Part shown: positions 55,083 to 64,000 of the stretch, piece after piece
Position numbering within the stretch: position 1 is the stretch's first letter
Layout: each line of letters opens with the position of its first letter
From: Bryocella elongata
GTDB taxonomy: Bacteria; Acidobacteriota; Terriglobia; Terriglobales; Acidobacteriaceae
DNA: 64,000 bases
Reading direction: 5' to 3'
Assembly: GCF_900108185.1 (NCBI RefSeq)
Contig: NZ_FNVA01000001.1
Span: 1,364,001-1,428,000, forward strand
Translations under genes and position numbers: made by a program
Notes under the pieces: model-generated
What the model was told of the DNA's origin: nothing
The model's database searches: none
The model's input: only the letters and a program-made list of their open reading frames with translations

Positions 55083-57724
55083 CGCGTGCTGTCCTCCAGC
55101 GATCTCACATGCATGGCAGCCTTCAGCTTCGAAAGGGGTAACGAAGATCGAACGGCGACTGTGGCCGGCTCCCCCGGAAGTATGTCGATGAAGTTGTCGC
55201 TGAGCGTTACATCGGCCGATGCGTCGAGGCTGTCGAAGCTGATTGCGACTGCTCGAGCAAGGTTCCTTGTCCTGAGATGAATGACATAACCGCTGCCGCC
55301 AGGAGCAAGGGCGAGCGTCGCTTCGAGGCCCGAATCTGGCAGCGACAATTGCTTCGCCGTTGCGAGATAGGCAGTCTGCGTGGCTAGCGTCGCACCGCCT
55401 GCGTCAGAGAGCACAAGGCTGAGAACAACCTGTTTCGGGTCGAAACCTGTAAGGTTCTCGAGATCAAGCCGACCGGCGAGCGTACTGGTCAATGGAGTGA
55501 CGTCGAGCGGAATCGTTTGCCGATGAAGCACCTCTCCCTGGAAATTGATCACGCGAATGGTGAGGTGCGCGCCATTGACCTTCGCCTGCTGATCCGAGAC
55601 CACGAACCATTCCAGCGCTGCTCTCGATGGATCAGGCTGCGAAGCCACGATGAGGAGCGGTGCATAGAAGCGGCGAGCGAAGAACTGCAGCGCCTTGGGG
55701 TGACCGAAGTAGTCCAGCGACGACCACGATGCCACCGGCCAGCAGTCATCGAGCTGCCAGAAGAGAGTTCCCATGTTCCGGGGGCGACGGGAACGCATCG
55801 TCTCGACGGCATAGCGGATAGCTTCAGCCTGCTCAAGCTGGCTGAGATAGATCATGCTGTCGAAGTCTTTCGCCGGACGGAAGGCGTCTTCAAGATATTG
55901 CTGCATGCGGTCAAAGCCGTGCAAGAAGCGCTCGTGATTGAGCATGAGCGGCGAGGTGAGCGACTCATCATCACCCAACACGGACCGCAGTGTACTGCGC
56001 TCTGGGAGAGACTGAAAGCCGAACTCCGACAGAAACCTCGGCGTCGTATCGCCATAACTGCGGTAGGGCGCTCCTCCACTCCAGACGTTCCAGGAGTGCA
56101 CATCGCCGTTCCGTACGTCGCCGGCTTTGGCTTCGAAGTCAGCACTGGGAGAGCTGGGCCAGTATGGCACTCCATTGCCATATTGAGCGACGGCGCTCTT
56201 GAGTACATCGTGGAAGATCAACAGGTAGTTCTGCCACACTTGCTGCTGCTGATCGGCGCTGAGCGTCTTCTTGAAGGCGATCCGGTCACCCCAGCTCTCC
56301 CATGCCGTCTCCACCTCGTTGTTGCCGCACCACAGGGCCATGCTGGGGTGATCGCTGAGCCGCGTCACCTGCTCGACGGCCTCAGCCCGGACGTTGTCCG
56401 CGTAGTGCGGATCGTCGGGGATCATGGAGCCGCCGAACATGAAATCGTGCCAGATCATCAGGCCGAGCCGGTCGGCGTCTTCATAGAAGTCATCAGGCTC
56501 GTAGTAGCCTCCGCCCCATACACGAAGCATGTTCATGTTGGCATCACGAGCAGCAGTGAGGATGTTGAGCCTGCGCACAGGAGTTACATTCGCGGGAAAG
56601 CTATCGAGTGGAACAAAGTCAGCCCCCTTTGCAAACACCGGCACGCCGTTCACGACGAACGTAAAGCTCTTCCCGACGCTATCCGCCTCGCGACGCAACT
56701 CGAGCGAGCGGAGCCCCGTCTGCAGCGTCTGCGTGGCCAGCACCTTTCCGTCGAGCCCAAGAGTTGCGCGCAGTGTGTAAAGACTCTGCGGGCCATAACC
56801 ATTGGGCCACCAAAGCTGCGGCCGCTCGACGCGCATCTGCCGAACGAAGTGATTGCCCCCTCGATCAAGATGCACACGAACACGCTGTGGCGGAAGCTGG
56901 TGTCCTCGCGGATCCAAAAGGGCGAAGGCCAGGGTTGCTGAACAGTTCACATCGCTGTCAACATCGAAAGTGCCTTCCACGATTGCCCGGTCGGGATTGA
57001 CCGAAAGCTGCTGGAGATGCAGCGCTACCACCCGGACGCCGCTCCACGTCATGAGCGTGATGGGACGCCAGATGCCTTCTGTAACTAACCGGGGGCCCCA
57101 GTCCCAACCGAAGCTGTATCCGGCTTTCCTGACAAACTGACTTGTGGGGTAGATGCCTTTGTTGCGATCCAGTGGCTCGTATCCGGTGCCGGGAATGATG
57201 TACGGAAGTCCCGAGGCCGTCGCCGCGACAGTAGTGATCGGCGAGTGGAAGACAATCCTCAGCTCGTTGTCCGGCCTCAGATGGCCGCTGACATCGACCG
57301 GCCAGGAGCGGAACATATTGTCGGCGTGCAGGACAGGTTGCCCGTTGAGGAAGACATCCGCGAAGGTATCGAGCCCTTGAAACAGCAGCTCGGCGTGACG
57401 ATCCTCCATGGCCGCGGCATCAACATGAAAGCTTGTAACGTACTCCCAGTCCGTGGTGCCGACCCACTGCACCTTCTTCTCGTTGTCACCGAAGAAAGGA
57501 TCGGGGATCAAGCCCGCTCGAAGAAGATCTGTCTGCACCGCACCCGGAACGACAGCGCTGTGCCAGGCATCAGCTTCGGGATGCCAGTTCGCTGAGACGG
57601 CACGAAAACTCCAGCCCCCATCAAGATGCTGTTGCGAAGCAGCAGAAGCACATTGTGTCCTTATCAAGAAGCCAGCGATAGCGACAGCAGGACACAGCCA
57701 ACACGTGCGGAACGATCGAATCAT
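55079..57724 (-). CDS. Secreted GH2 beta-mannosidase-like enzyme
   Basis: An 881-residue enzyme with signal peptide (LCPAVAIAGFLIRTQCASAAS). It begins with the jelly-roll typical of GH2 beta-mannosidases (GGWSFRAV, VPGAVQTDLLRAGLIPDPF and WVGTTDWEY). The barrel has the acid/base Glu470 in WCGNNEVETAW and the nucleophile Glu567 in RFLSEFGFQS, spaced as in characterised beta-mannosidases, with MRVWGGGYYEPDDFYEDAD upstream. It should release mannose from beta-manno-oligosaccharides in the periplasm or outside. It is coupled to the GH3 gene by an ATGA overlap and lies 94 bases after TonB receptor C, across a hairpin. Confidence 0.92.
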   Translation of the reverse strand: MIRSFRTCWLCPAVAIAGFLIRTQCASAASQQHLDGGWSFRAVSANWHPEADAWHSAVVPGAVQTDLLRAGLIPDPFFGDNEKKVQWVGTTDWEYVTSFHVDAAAMEDRHAELLFQGLDTFADVFLNGQPVLHADNMFRSWPVDVSGHLRPDNELRIVFHSPITTVAATASGLPYIIPGTGYEPLDRNKGIYPTSQFVRKAGYSFGWDWGPRLVTEGIWRPITLMTWSGVRVVALHLQQLSVNPDRAIVEGTFDVDSDVNCSATLAFALLDPRGHQLPPQRVRVHLDRGGNHFVRQMRVERPQLWWPNGYGPQSLYTLRATLGLDGKVLATQTLQTGLRSLELRREADSVGKSFTFVVNGVPVFAKGADFVPLDSFPANVTPVRRLNILTAARDANMNMLRVWGGGYYEPDDFYEDADRLGLMIWHDFMFGGSMIPDDPHYADNVRAEAVEQVTRLSDHPSMALWCGNNEVETAWESWGDRIAFKKTLSADQQQQVWQNYLLIFHDVLKSAVAQYGNGVPYWPSSPSADFEAKAGDVRNGDVHSWNVWSGGAPYRSYGDTTPRFLSEFGFQSLPERSTLRSVLGDDESLTSPLMLNHERFLHGFDRMQQYLEDAFRPAKDFDSMIYLSQLEQAEAIRYAVETMRSRRPRNMGTLFWQLDDCWPVASWSSLDYFGHPKALQFFARRFYAPLLIVASQPDPSRAALEWFVVSDQQAKVNGAHLTIRVINFQGEVLHRQTIPLDVTPLTSTLAGRLDLENLTGFDPKQVVLSLVLSDAGGATLATQTAYLATAKQLSLPDSGLEATLALAPGGSGYVIHLRTRNLARAVAISFDSLDASADVTLSDNFIDILPGEPATVAVRSSLPLSKLKAAMHVRSLEDSTR

Positions 57725-57755
57725 GCGGGTCTCAACGATTGGAATCTAAGAAAGG

Positions 57756-57798
57756 ATGGCCGTGCCACAGAGCTAACGACACTCTGAGCCACGGCCAT
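57756..57798 (-). terminator. Hairpin after TonB receptor C
   Basis: ATGGCCGTG at 57756-57764 pairs with CACGGCCAT at 57790-57798. Pairing extends inward with a few mismatches to arms of about 17 bases. On the minus strand it is followed by CCTTTCTT. It lies between the receptor and the GH2 gene and may act as a partial terminator. Confidence 0.7.
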
Positions 57799-57817
57799 TA
57801 GAGCCACACCACGATTT

Positions 57818-60800
57818 TTAGAACTTGTACTTCAGTTCCAACTCCAACTGGCGTGGCTCTGAGCGAGTGCTTTGCACATAGCCCCAGGTGCTGCCACCGT
57901 TCACGGTGCGTCCCTGGTTGTTGTAGCTGACGATGTTGCCTACGTTGTAAGCCTCGGCGAGGAACTGCAGGATGTGCTCGTGATAAAGCTTCCACTCCTT
58001 TTGCACCGAAGCATCCACCTGACGGAAGCCGGGAGCACGCTCGGAGCCGACCGAAGCCGTGCCGAAGATAGGAGCCTGGCCCGTAACACCTGCCGCGGGT
58101 TGACCGTAGGCGCAGATGCCGTCATCATGACCAGCCTGACCGCAGGTGCCCGTTCCCTGGTTACCCGAGTTCGTAGCCGAAGGATCAGTTCCCCATGCGC
58201 CTGCAATCACGAAGGTGTTCGGCGAAGCGATGCTCGCGTCCACACCAGCACTCGTCACATAGAGACCATACTTGGGGTTCACGACCTTCATATGGCGATA
58301 GTGGTTTGCCCGGAGCGAACCCGCTGAACCGATACCAGCAGAACTCGTCGCGGTGATCGTGTTGGGCTGCCCACTAAAGAGCACGGCGCTACCAGACACC
58401 TTCCACCCGCCAATGACCTCGTCCAGCCAAACTGGGACATTGGTGGCGAATTGCTTCCCATGGCCGAACGGCAGAGCGTAATCCCAGCTGCTGCTCAGCA
58501 TGTGGCGACTGTCGGAGCCGTTGGGACCGTACTCGCAGGAAAGGCAGTAGCTGTTCTGAGGATAGCCGCCGGAGATATTGTTATCGTTGATCGCGACGAT
58601 GCCGGAGGTATCACCCATGGCGTGCGAGTACGTGTAGTTGAGCTGAAATTCGAGGCCCCTCGTCGGTATCAGGCGATAGGTCACCTCACCGGCATTGAAG
58701 TTCGAAACCGCTTCCGACTCGTACTTGATAACGGCGCTGGTTCCGATCGCAACCGTGTTGGTGCCGGTATTGATCGTGACCGAGTTGAAGGGAGCACTGG
58801 CAGCGGTGTTGACGAGTGTCTCCTGGTTGATGTTGCGCTGATCAGCGAGATGGTTCGCCACGTTGCCGACATACGCTACGGTCACCTTGGACTTCGGCGT
58901 GATGGCATACTCCGCAACAAGGCTGTACTGCGGCTCAAACATTGGCTTGAGGGTCTTGTCCCAGGAGACGAACGAATATCCCGTGGCCGACGCATTCGAG
59001 GTTCCAAAGCCGTTGGTTACCAGGAACGGTGAGCCACCAGAGGTCGCAGTCGGCGTGGTGGCCGTGGCTGCGATGCTGAGGTGGTACGGAACGTTCAGCA
59101 GGTGGTTCCGACCAATCAGGTTGTAGTCCATGTAGTTGGTGATACCGAAGCCTCCGCGAAGGACGAACTTCTGCTGCCAGTAGCTCGGATTCCATGCGAA
59201 GCTGACGCGCGGGCTGAACTCAGAGTACGTAGGGTTGTACAGAGCGCGCGAATTGCCATTCTGCCCGGCAAGCAGCAACGCACCACTTGTCGGACTAATG
59301 TTCGACATTTTGTTGTGGACCTCGTACATGGGCTGGTCATACTCCCAGCGAACGCCATAGTTGAGGGTTAGATCGGGCCTGATCCGGAAGGAGTCCTGCG
59401 CGAAGGCAGCGAAGCGATACTGGCGGAGCCCATAGTCGCCGTTCGTCGAGGTAACGCTGTAGCTCTGCGAGTAGTCGAGCAGGAAGTCAGCGAAGTCATA
59501 GCCAACGCTCTGTCCTCCGCCCGGATTGCCCGTAAATGAGCCGTTGTAGTTGAAGTTGCCCAGCAGGCCACCGGAGCCGTTCAGATAAAGGTTGTTCTGC
59601 ACGCGGTATAACTGCACACCAAACTTGCTGACGTGCAGGCCGTGCTGCCACGTCAGATCGTCGCCATAGGTGAAGTGGTTGTCCAATGCAAGGTTGTAGG
59701 AGCCCGAGGTTCCCAACGTGCTGGTTCCGGTGCTGTTGGTGCTCTGCGTGAATGACTGCGCGCTGAAGCCCGCCACCACGTTGTTCCACGGAATTCCGAC
59801 CAGCGCCTCACCATTCTGGAAGGCAGAAGAGGCCGCGGTGGTTTCCGCGTACTGGTTGTAGTGCAGACGCGTGAAGCCGATGCGTGCCTCGTTGACAAGG
59901 TTCGAGTTGATCGTGCGAACGTAGTTGATCGCAAGCTGCTTGAAGGGGAAGTCACTGTTGGTTGGGAAGGATATCGGGTCGATCAATTGCGACGTGAAGT
60001 CGTACGCCTCTCCCTGAGACCAGCGTGCGGAGAGACGATCCTTCGACGTGGGAGTCCAGTCTGTACGAATGTCGCCCTGGTTGTTGCGGGTCAGCCCCTT
60101 GGTATAGCCCAGATAGTTGCTCGTGATCGGAGCCGTACTCGCCGTTCGATTCGGAAGCGGCAGTAAGCCCGAGTTGGCGAACAGGTACTTCGCCACTGGA
60201 TTGCGAATCGGCACCAGGTTCTGGTACGTGGTGCTCCCTACCGTCTGGTTGAACGGAGCGAAGCCGTTCTGAGAGTCATAGAGCTGAGACACCGCGGAGC
60301 CGAAGTACGCATAACCAGCCAGAGGCGAGACGGTGCTGTCTGCGGTTCCGCAGGAAGAACATGCCGTGGTGTTTCCGCGCCACGCGTTCAATGGGACGTT
60401 CAACGTGCTCTGGCCCGCGGACGGTTTCACATATACCTCCATATCCGCAAAGAAGAACAGCTTGTCCTTCAGTAACGGCACGGGGCCACCGAGCGCAGCG
60501 TTGTAAATTGACTGGGTGTAGTGCGTCCGCTGCACAAACGCCGTGCCAGGGAGCACGCGCTTGTTCTGAAAGAGGTTGGCGTCCATCAGGTAGTTCTGCA
60601 GATAAGCGCTGAGTCCACCGTGATACTTGTTCGTTCCGCTCTTGGTCACAAGCGCCATCTGGGCGGCGCCGTCACCGTACTCTGCCGGAGGAACATTGGA
60701 GATCAGGGTCACCTCCTGCACGGCCTCTGGAGCGATGCTATACGTTGGCGCGCCAAATCCATTGCTCAGGTTCGCTCCGCTATCAACAATACTTATCCCG

Positions 60801-61429
60801 TCGAGCGTGTAGTTGGTCGTGTAGGCGCGATTTCCATTGATGTTGGGAAGCGTGGCAAAGCTCTGCGTGCGCTCGCCGGAGTTGTTCGGGCTGCTCTGGC
60901 CGGCGCCATTCCACTGATTCCCGTCGGCCACGGTAGAGCCAGGCATGAGTTGCGTGAGCTCCTGAAAGTTGTGGCCGTTGATCGGAAGGTCGTTGATAAG
61001 CGTTTCAGAGATCGTGCTGCTGATCATGCCGTTCTCGGTGTTCAGCAACTGAGCGCTGCCCGCCGAAACATCGACCACAGTCTCTTCGCTGCCAGGCTTC
61101 AGGATCGCGTTGATCTTCGCTACCTGCGCCACTTCGAGCAATACGGGCTCAACAACCTGCTTGCCAAAGCGAGGTGCGTCTATCGTCACTCTATAAGACC
61201 CAACCTGCAAGAATCGCAGGCTGTAGAGGCCAGCGCCATTCGTTGATACCGTTGTCGAAATACCGTTGCCTTCGTTGGTCGCTGTCACCGTGGCGCCGAC
61301 GATGACAGCTCCTGCCGAGTCGGTCACCGTGCCGGTAATGTCAGCGGTTACAGTCTGGGCGTGCAATGCACTGGTGAAGAGGACAAGAACACATGTCCAC
61401 AATATGTATACAAGTGAGCGACTGCGCAT
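57818..61429 (-). CDS. Oar-like TonB-dependent receptor, module C
   Basis: An outer-membrane receptor of 1203 residues. I chose the ATG at 61429 because TAGGAG lies 6 bases upstream and a signal peptide follows (MRSRSLVYILWTCVLVLF, then SALHAQ). The frame is open 105 codons further but without signal features. The carboxypeptidase-regulatory-like domain (ITGTVTDSAGAVIVGATVTATN), plug (MISSTISETLINDLPINGHNF) and barrel ending QLELELKYKF follow. Downstream GH2 and GH3 genes suggest that it imports manno- or xylo-oligosaccharides. It is divergent from another hydrolase gene across a 344-base control region. Confidence 0.93.
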   Translation of the reverse strand: MRSRSLVYILWTCVLVLFTSALHAQTVTADITGTVTDSAGAVIVGATVTATNEGNGISTTVSTNGAGLYSLRFLQVGSYRVTIDAPRFGKQVVEPVLLEVAQVAKINAILKPGSEETVVDVSAGSAQLLNTENGMISSTISETLINDLPINGHNFQELTQLMPGSTVADGNQWNGAGQSSPNNSGERTQSFATLPNINGNRAYTTNYTLDGISIVDSGANLSNGFGAPTYSIAPEAVQEVTLISNVPPAEYGDGAAQMALVTKSGTNKYHGGLSAYLQNYLMDANLFQNKRVLPGTAFVQRTHYTQSIYNAALGGPVPLLKDKLFFFADMEVYVKPSAGQSTLNVPLNAWRGNTTACSSCGTADSTVSPLAGYAYFGSAVSQLYDSQNGFAPFNQTVGSTTYQNLVPIRNPVAKYLFANSGLLPLPNRTASTAPITSNYLGYTKGLTRNNQGDIRTDWTPTSKDRLSARWSQGEAYDFTSQLIDPISFPTNSDFPFKQLAINYVRTINSNLVNEARIGFTRLHYNQYAETTAASSAFQNGEALVGIPWNNVVAGFSAQSFTQSTNSTGTSTLGTSGSYNLALDNHFTYGDDLTWQHGLHVSKFGVQLYRVQNNLYLNGSGGLLGNFNYNGSFTGNPGGGQSVGYDFADFLLDYSQSYSVTSTNGDYGLRQYRFAAFAQDSFRIRPDLTLNYGVRWEYDQPMYEVHNKMSNISPTSGALLLAGQNGNSRALYNPTYSEFSPRVSFAWNPSYWQQKFVLRGGFGITNYMDYNLIGRNHLLNVPYHLSIAATATTPTATSGGSPFLVTNGFGTSNASATGYSFVSWDKTLKPMFEPQYSLVAEYAITPKSKVTVAYVGNVANHLADQRNINQETLVNTAASAPFNSVTINTGTNTVAIGTSAVIKYESEAVSNFNAGEVTYRLIPTRGLEFQLNYTYSHAMGDTSGIVAINDNNISGGYPQNSYCLSCEYGPNGSDSRHMLSSSWDYALPFGHGKQFATNVPVWLDEVIGGWKVSGSAVLFSGQPNTITATSSAGIGSAGSLRANHYRHMKVVNPKYGLYVTSAGVDASIASPNTFVIAGAWGTDPSATNSGNQGTGTCGQAGHDDGICAYGQPAAGVTGQAPIFGTASVGSERAPGFRQVDASVQKEWKLYHEHILQFLAEAYNVGNIVSYNNQGRTVNGGSTWGYVQSTRSEPRQLELELKYKF

Positions 61430-61773
61430 CGTGTCTCCTAAGAACGTCCCCGGCGGCAAGAAATCTTCCCGGCGGCCTAGCTGTATTTGTGCGCGTTTTC
61501 CGGTACCAGGGGCGATCGGAGTACCACTGCCGGCCCGTCGCCATGGTTTCGGTTGTGCGATTTTCAAGAAAGGTATACGCAAACAGAGGCCGCTGACAAG
61601 AGATTCGTTCATCAAAATGCAATTATTTTGATTACGATGAGTACATACTGTCGACATGTGCCACCTCAACAGCCCACCCCTGATTAGACCAAAGCCCCTT
61701 TCCGCCAAGCGGATTTCAAAGCCCGTAAATATTTCTATCATCATGAAATAGAATGGTTTATCTGGTTCACCTT
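61430..61773. promoter_or_regulatory. Divergent control region of module C
   Basis: This region separates receptor C from the divergent hydrolase. It contains a perfect inverted repeat ATCAAAAT-N6-ATTTTGAT at 61611-61632 and a smaller one, TATTTC-N9-GAAATA, at 61730-61750. Both are candidate operator sites for an unseen regulator. No regulator gene lies next to this module within the window. Confidence 0.5.
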
Positions 61774-64000
61774 ATGCCAACTTTTCTCAAGAAGTGTAGC
61801 TGGATCGCTATCTGCCTAACCGGGCTTCCCATGCCATCCGGAGCGCTGTCGACGCTCCGACGACCATTTCGCTCCAAGCAAACCTTGGTCGTAGTCAGAT
61901 CTGACGCAAATGCCCCTGAGCGCGCTGCGGTCGACCTTCTGCTAGAAGAAGAGAAGGCGCGGACGGGTCAATCGTGGACGCTGCACCGGGGTGGGATCGC
62001 CAGTCTCTCCGGGGCCTCGGAAGATCGGCTCCTTCTCGTCATCGCAGAGGTGTCTCAGGTTGATCAGTTGCTTCCAGTGACACTACGGGATGCGTGGGCC
62101 CGCGAGTCACCCTCCCCTGCCTTCCGGACCCGGACCGAGGGTTTCACCGTTCGCACGTTTCGAGACGGCGGCAGGGTCGTGTTGATCGTAGCCGGAAATG
62201 ATTCACGCGGCGTGCTGTACGGCGTGGGATATCTATTGCGGCATATGGAGCTTTCGGAGGGGCGTACGGTGCTCGCTCAACCGCTTTCGCTGACCAGTGC
62301 ACCCGAATACCCCATACGCAGCCACCAGATTGGATATCGCTACAAGAACAACACGTACGACGCCTGGACGTTGCCTATGTTTGAGCAACACATTCGCGAT
62401 CTCGCGGTCTTTGGCATCAGCGGGTTGCAAGTGATCGCGCCTGTCTCGGATGATCGCGCGACGAGCCCGCTCTATCCGGCTCCCGCGCTCGAGACCGTTG
62501 TGGGCATCTCCCGGCTGCTCGACAAATACGGCCTCGATTGCGAACTGTATTACCCGGAGATGCGAAAGGACTACACAGACCCCGCGCTGGTCGAAGCGGA
62601 GCTCAAGGACTTCGAGTCCCTGGTCAAGGCGATGCCGCGCATCGATGCACTCTATGTTCCAGGTGGTGATCCGGGCCACACAGCTCCTGGCCCCTTGCTG
62701 AATCTTGTCGAACGAGAGAGCGAAGTGCTGCACCGATACCATCCAAAGGCGACCATCTGGATCTCAGCACAAGGGTTCGATCGCAGTTCCTTCGAGGAGT
62801 TCTATGCGCTTCTGAAGGAAGGCCAGCCTTCATGGTTGACGGGTGTGTTCTTCGGACCGCAATCGCGTGACAGCTTCGAAACGCAACGAGCGAAGATCCC
62901 AGCCCGTTATCGCATGCTCTTCTACCCGGACATCGGGCACACGATGCACGCGCAGTTCCCTGTACCGGAGTGGGACCCCGTCTTCGCGCTCACCGAAGGC
63001 CGCGAGCCGATCGATCCCCGGCCTGTCGACGAGACGAAGATCTACCGTCACTTCGCGCATCTGCACACGGGTTTCGTCACGTACTCGGAAGGTGTGAACG
63101 ACGACGTGAACAAGTTTCTATGGACACGCCTCGGTTGGTCAGGACACACCGATCCACACGAGACACTTGAGGATTATAGCCGCTACTTCCTCGGACCACG
63201 CATCGGCCGGGATCCCTCGACACGGTTCGCGGATGCGGTGTTTACACTCGAGCAGGGCTGGCGAGGACCGCTGGCGACGAACCGACAAATTCCTCGTACG
63301 CTCTCTTTACTCCAGCAATTGGAATCGGAGGCAAGTCCGAAGCAGCGCAACAACTGGCGTTTCGAGTCCGCCTTGTACCGGGCGACCTACGATGCCCTGC
63401 TCCAGCAACGACTGCTTGTCGAGAGCCAGCAGGAGCGCAGCGCTATCGCAATGCTCTCTAGTGCCGCCGAGACAGGCAGCACTGCCGCAATGGACGCAGC
63501 TTCAGCGGCCCTTCAGTCTCCTCCCGCCGACAGTGAACTTCGCGGACAGCTTGAGGACCTCGCCAACCGGCTCTTTGCCCATGCGCGTCTGCAGCTGAGT
63601 GTGTCCAAGTTTGGAGCCTCCGGCGTCGAGAGGGGAGCAAACCTCGATCATGCCGACATTCCGTTGAACGATCGCGTGTGGCTGGAACGCCGCTTCGCAG
63701 AGATCCGCAGGCTGTCTGGCGAGAAGCAGCGGCTTGAGGCAATCGCAGAGATCGTGAACTGGGAGCACCCTGCCAACGGTGCGATCTATGACGACCTCGG
63801 CATGCCAGGCAAGGAGCCGCACCTCGTGCGCGGCCAAGGCTTCGACGCGGATCCCGAGATGTACGAGACCGCCATTGATGGCATAGCGGATCGCACGACC
63901 GAAGATGGATGGCGGCTTTCGGAACTCGACTACGCCGAGACGCTCTATGAGTATCCGCTGGAGATGCGATACACAGGTCTTAACCCGCACAAGCGATACC
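61774..64000 (+). CDS. Secreted GH67/GH20-like glycoside hydrolase, 3' end outside window
   Basis: At least 742 residues, open to the window edge. An N-terminal hydrophobic segment (CSWIAICLTGLPMPSGALS) looks like a signal. Residues of about 35-160 form an alpha/beta domain as found before the barrel in GH67 and GH20 enzymes, with NDSRGVLYGVGYLLRHM. The barrel includes LAVFGISGLQVIAP, ALYVPGGDPGHTAPGP and FYPDIGHTMHAQFPVP, and a long helical region follows from about residue 440. I cannot fix the family; alpha-glucuronidase-like or hexosaminidase-like activity is possible. The ATG at 61774 gives the better signal peptide; an in-frame ATG at 61753 is the alternative. It may be coregulated with the divergent receptor. 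Confidence 0.75.
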   Translation, partial: MPTFLKKCSWIAICLTGLPMPSGALSTLRRPFRSKQTLVVVRSDANAPERAAVDLLLEEEKARTGQSWTLHRGGIASLSGASEDRLLLVIAEVSQVDQLLPVTLRDAWARESPSPAFRTRTEGFTVRTFRDGGRVVLIVAGNDSRGVLYGVGYLLRHMELSEGRTVLAQPLSLTSAPEYPIRSHQIGYRYKNNTYDAWTLPMFEQHIRDLAVFGISGLQVIAPVSDDRATSPLYPAPALETVVGISRLLDKYGLDCELYYPEMRKDYTDPALVEAELKDFESLVKAMPRIDALYVPGGDPGHTAPGPLLNLVERESEVLHRYHPKATIWISAQGFDRSSFEEFYALLKEGQPSWLTGVFFGPQSRDSFETQRAKIPARYRMLFYPDIGHTMHAQFPVPEWDPVFALTEGREPIDPRPVDETKIYRHFAHLHTGFVTYSEGVNDDVNKFLWTRLGWSGHTDPHETLEDYSRYFLGPRIGRDPSTRFADAVFTLEQGWRGPLATNRQIPRTLSLLQQLESEASPKQRNNWRFESALYRATYDALLQQRLLVESQQERSAIAMLSSAAETGSTAAMDAASAALQSPPADSELRGQLEDLANRLFAHARLQLSVSKFGASGVERGANLDHADIPLNDRVWLERRFAEIRRLSGEKQRLEAIAEIVNWEHPANGAIYDDLGMPGKEPHLVRGQGFDADPEMYETAIDGIADRTTEDGWRLSELDYAETLYEYPLEMRYTGLNPHKRY

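Noticed and set aside
1..64000. CRISPR arrays, rRNA or tRNA genes and intact insertion sequences.
   Set aside because: No regularly spaced repeats, no conserved RNA gene segments and no transposase with terminal inverted repeats were seen on reading the window.

Overview
The window looks like a chromosomal segment of an acidobacterium (Acidobacteriaceae type, for example relatives of Granulicella, Terriglobus or Edaphobacter). This is inferred from three Oar-like TonB-dependent receptors with an N-terminal carboxypeptidase-regulatory-like domain, many secreted glycoside hydrolases, a secreted protein rich in MBG and Ig-like repeats, and a divergently placed membrane protein of a kind I associate with acidobacteria. 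No rRNA, tRNA or CRISPR array was seen. Genes are dense and often coupled by 4-base ATGA or GTGA overlaps.

Layout. 0-0.7 kb: an OmpR-type response regulator on the minus strand. 1.2-6.3 kb: a type III polyketide synthase cluster (synthase, SAM methyltransferase, DUF2306-like membrane protein, FAD oxidoreductase, YceI lipid-binding-like protein), interrupted by one antisense secreted protein. It probably makes and tailors a phenolic or quinone lipid. 6.7-16 kb: a four-gene MdtABC-like RND efflux operon (adaptor, two permeases, NodT-type outer-membrane factor) with a divergent TetR regulator. One permease carries a roughly 110-residue Ser/Thr-rich insertion. 17.2-19.5 kb: a decayed zone with a frameshifted and truncated GH31 gene, a tyrosine recombinase with in-frame stops, and a serine-hydrolase remnant. 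19.8-28 kb: signalling and housekeeping genes: an EAL protein with its PAS domains at the C-terminus, a truncated LysR gene, a double-domain KaiC-like ATPase followed by a histidine kinase, a pyrroline-5-carboxylate-reductase-like gene, and an MscS-type channel with a long coiled coil.

28.1-64 kb is mostly carbohydrate capture, in three TonB-receptor modules. Module A (28.1-37.5 kb): divergent membrane protein, TonB receptor, GH31 and GH71, best read as alpha-1,3-glucan use. Module B (37.7-47.5 kb): LacI regulator, TonB receptor, GRP/RhaT-like permease, ribokinase, a secreted TIM-barrel/SUMF1 fusion and an RbsD/FucU mutarotase. It looks like a TonB-dependent ribose or ribose-glycoside system. 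Two perfect 14-base palindromes lie in its control region. Module C (52.5-64 kb): TonB receptor, GH2 beta-mannosidase, GH3 and a divergent GH67/GH20-like hydrolase that runs off the window, probably for hemicellulose or mannan. A secreted Ig-repeat protein and fragments of a DNA glycosylase and a fourth TonB receptor lie between modules B and C.

The strongest candidates for something undescribed are module B with its fusion enzyme and operators, the Ser-rich RND permease, the hairpins that follow each intact TonB receptor gene, and the transmembrane protein next to module A.
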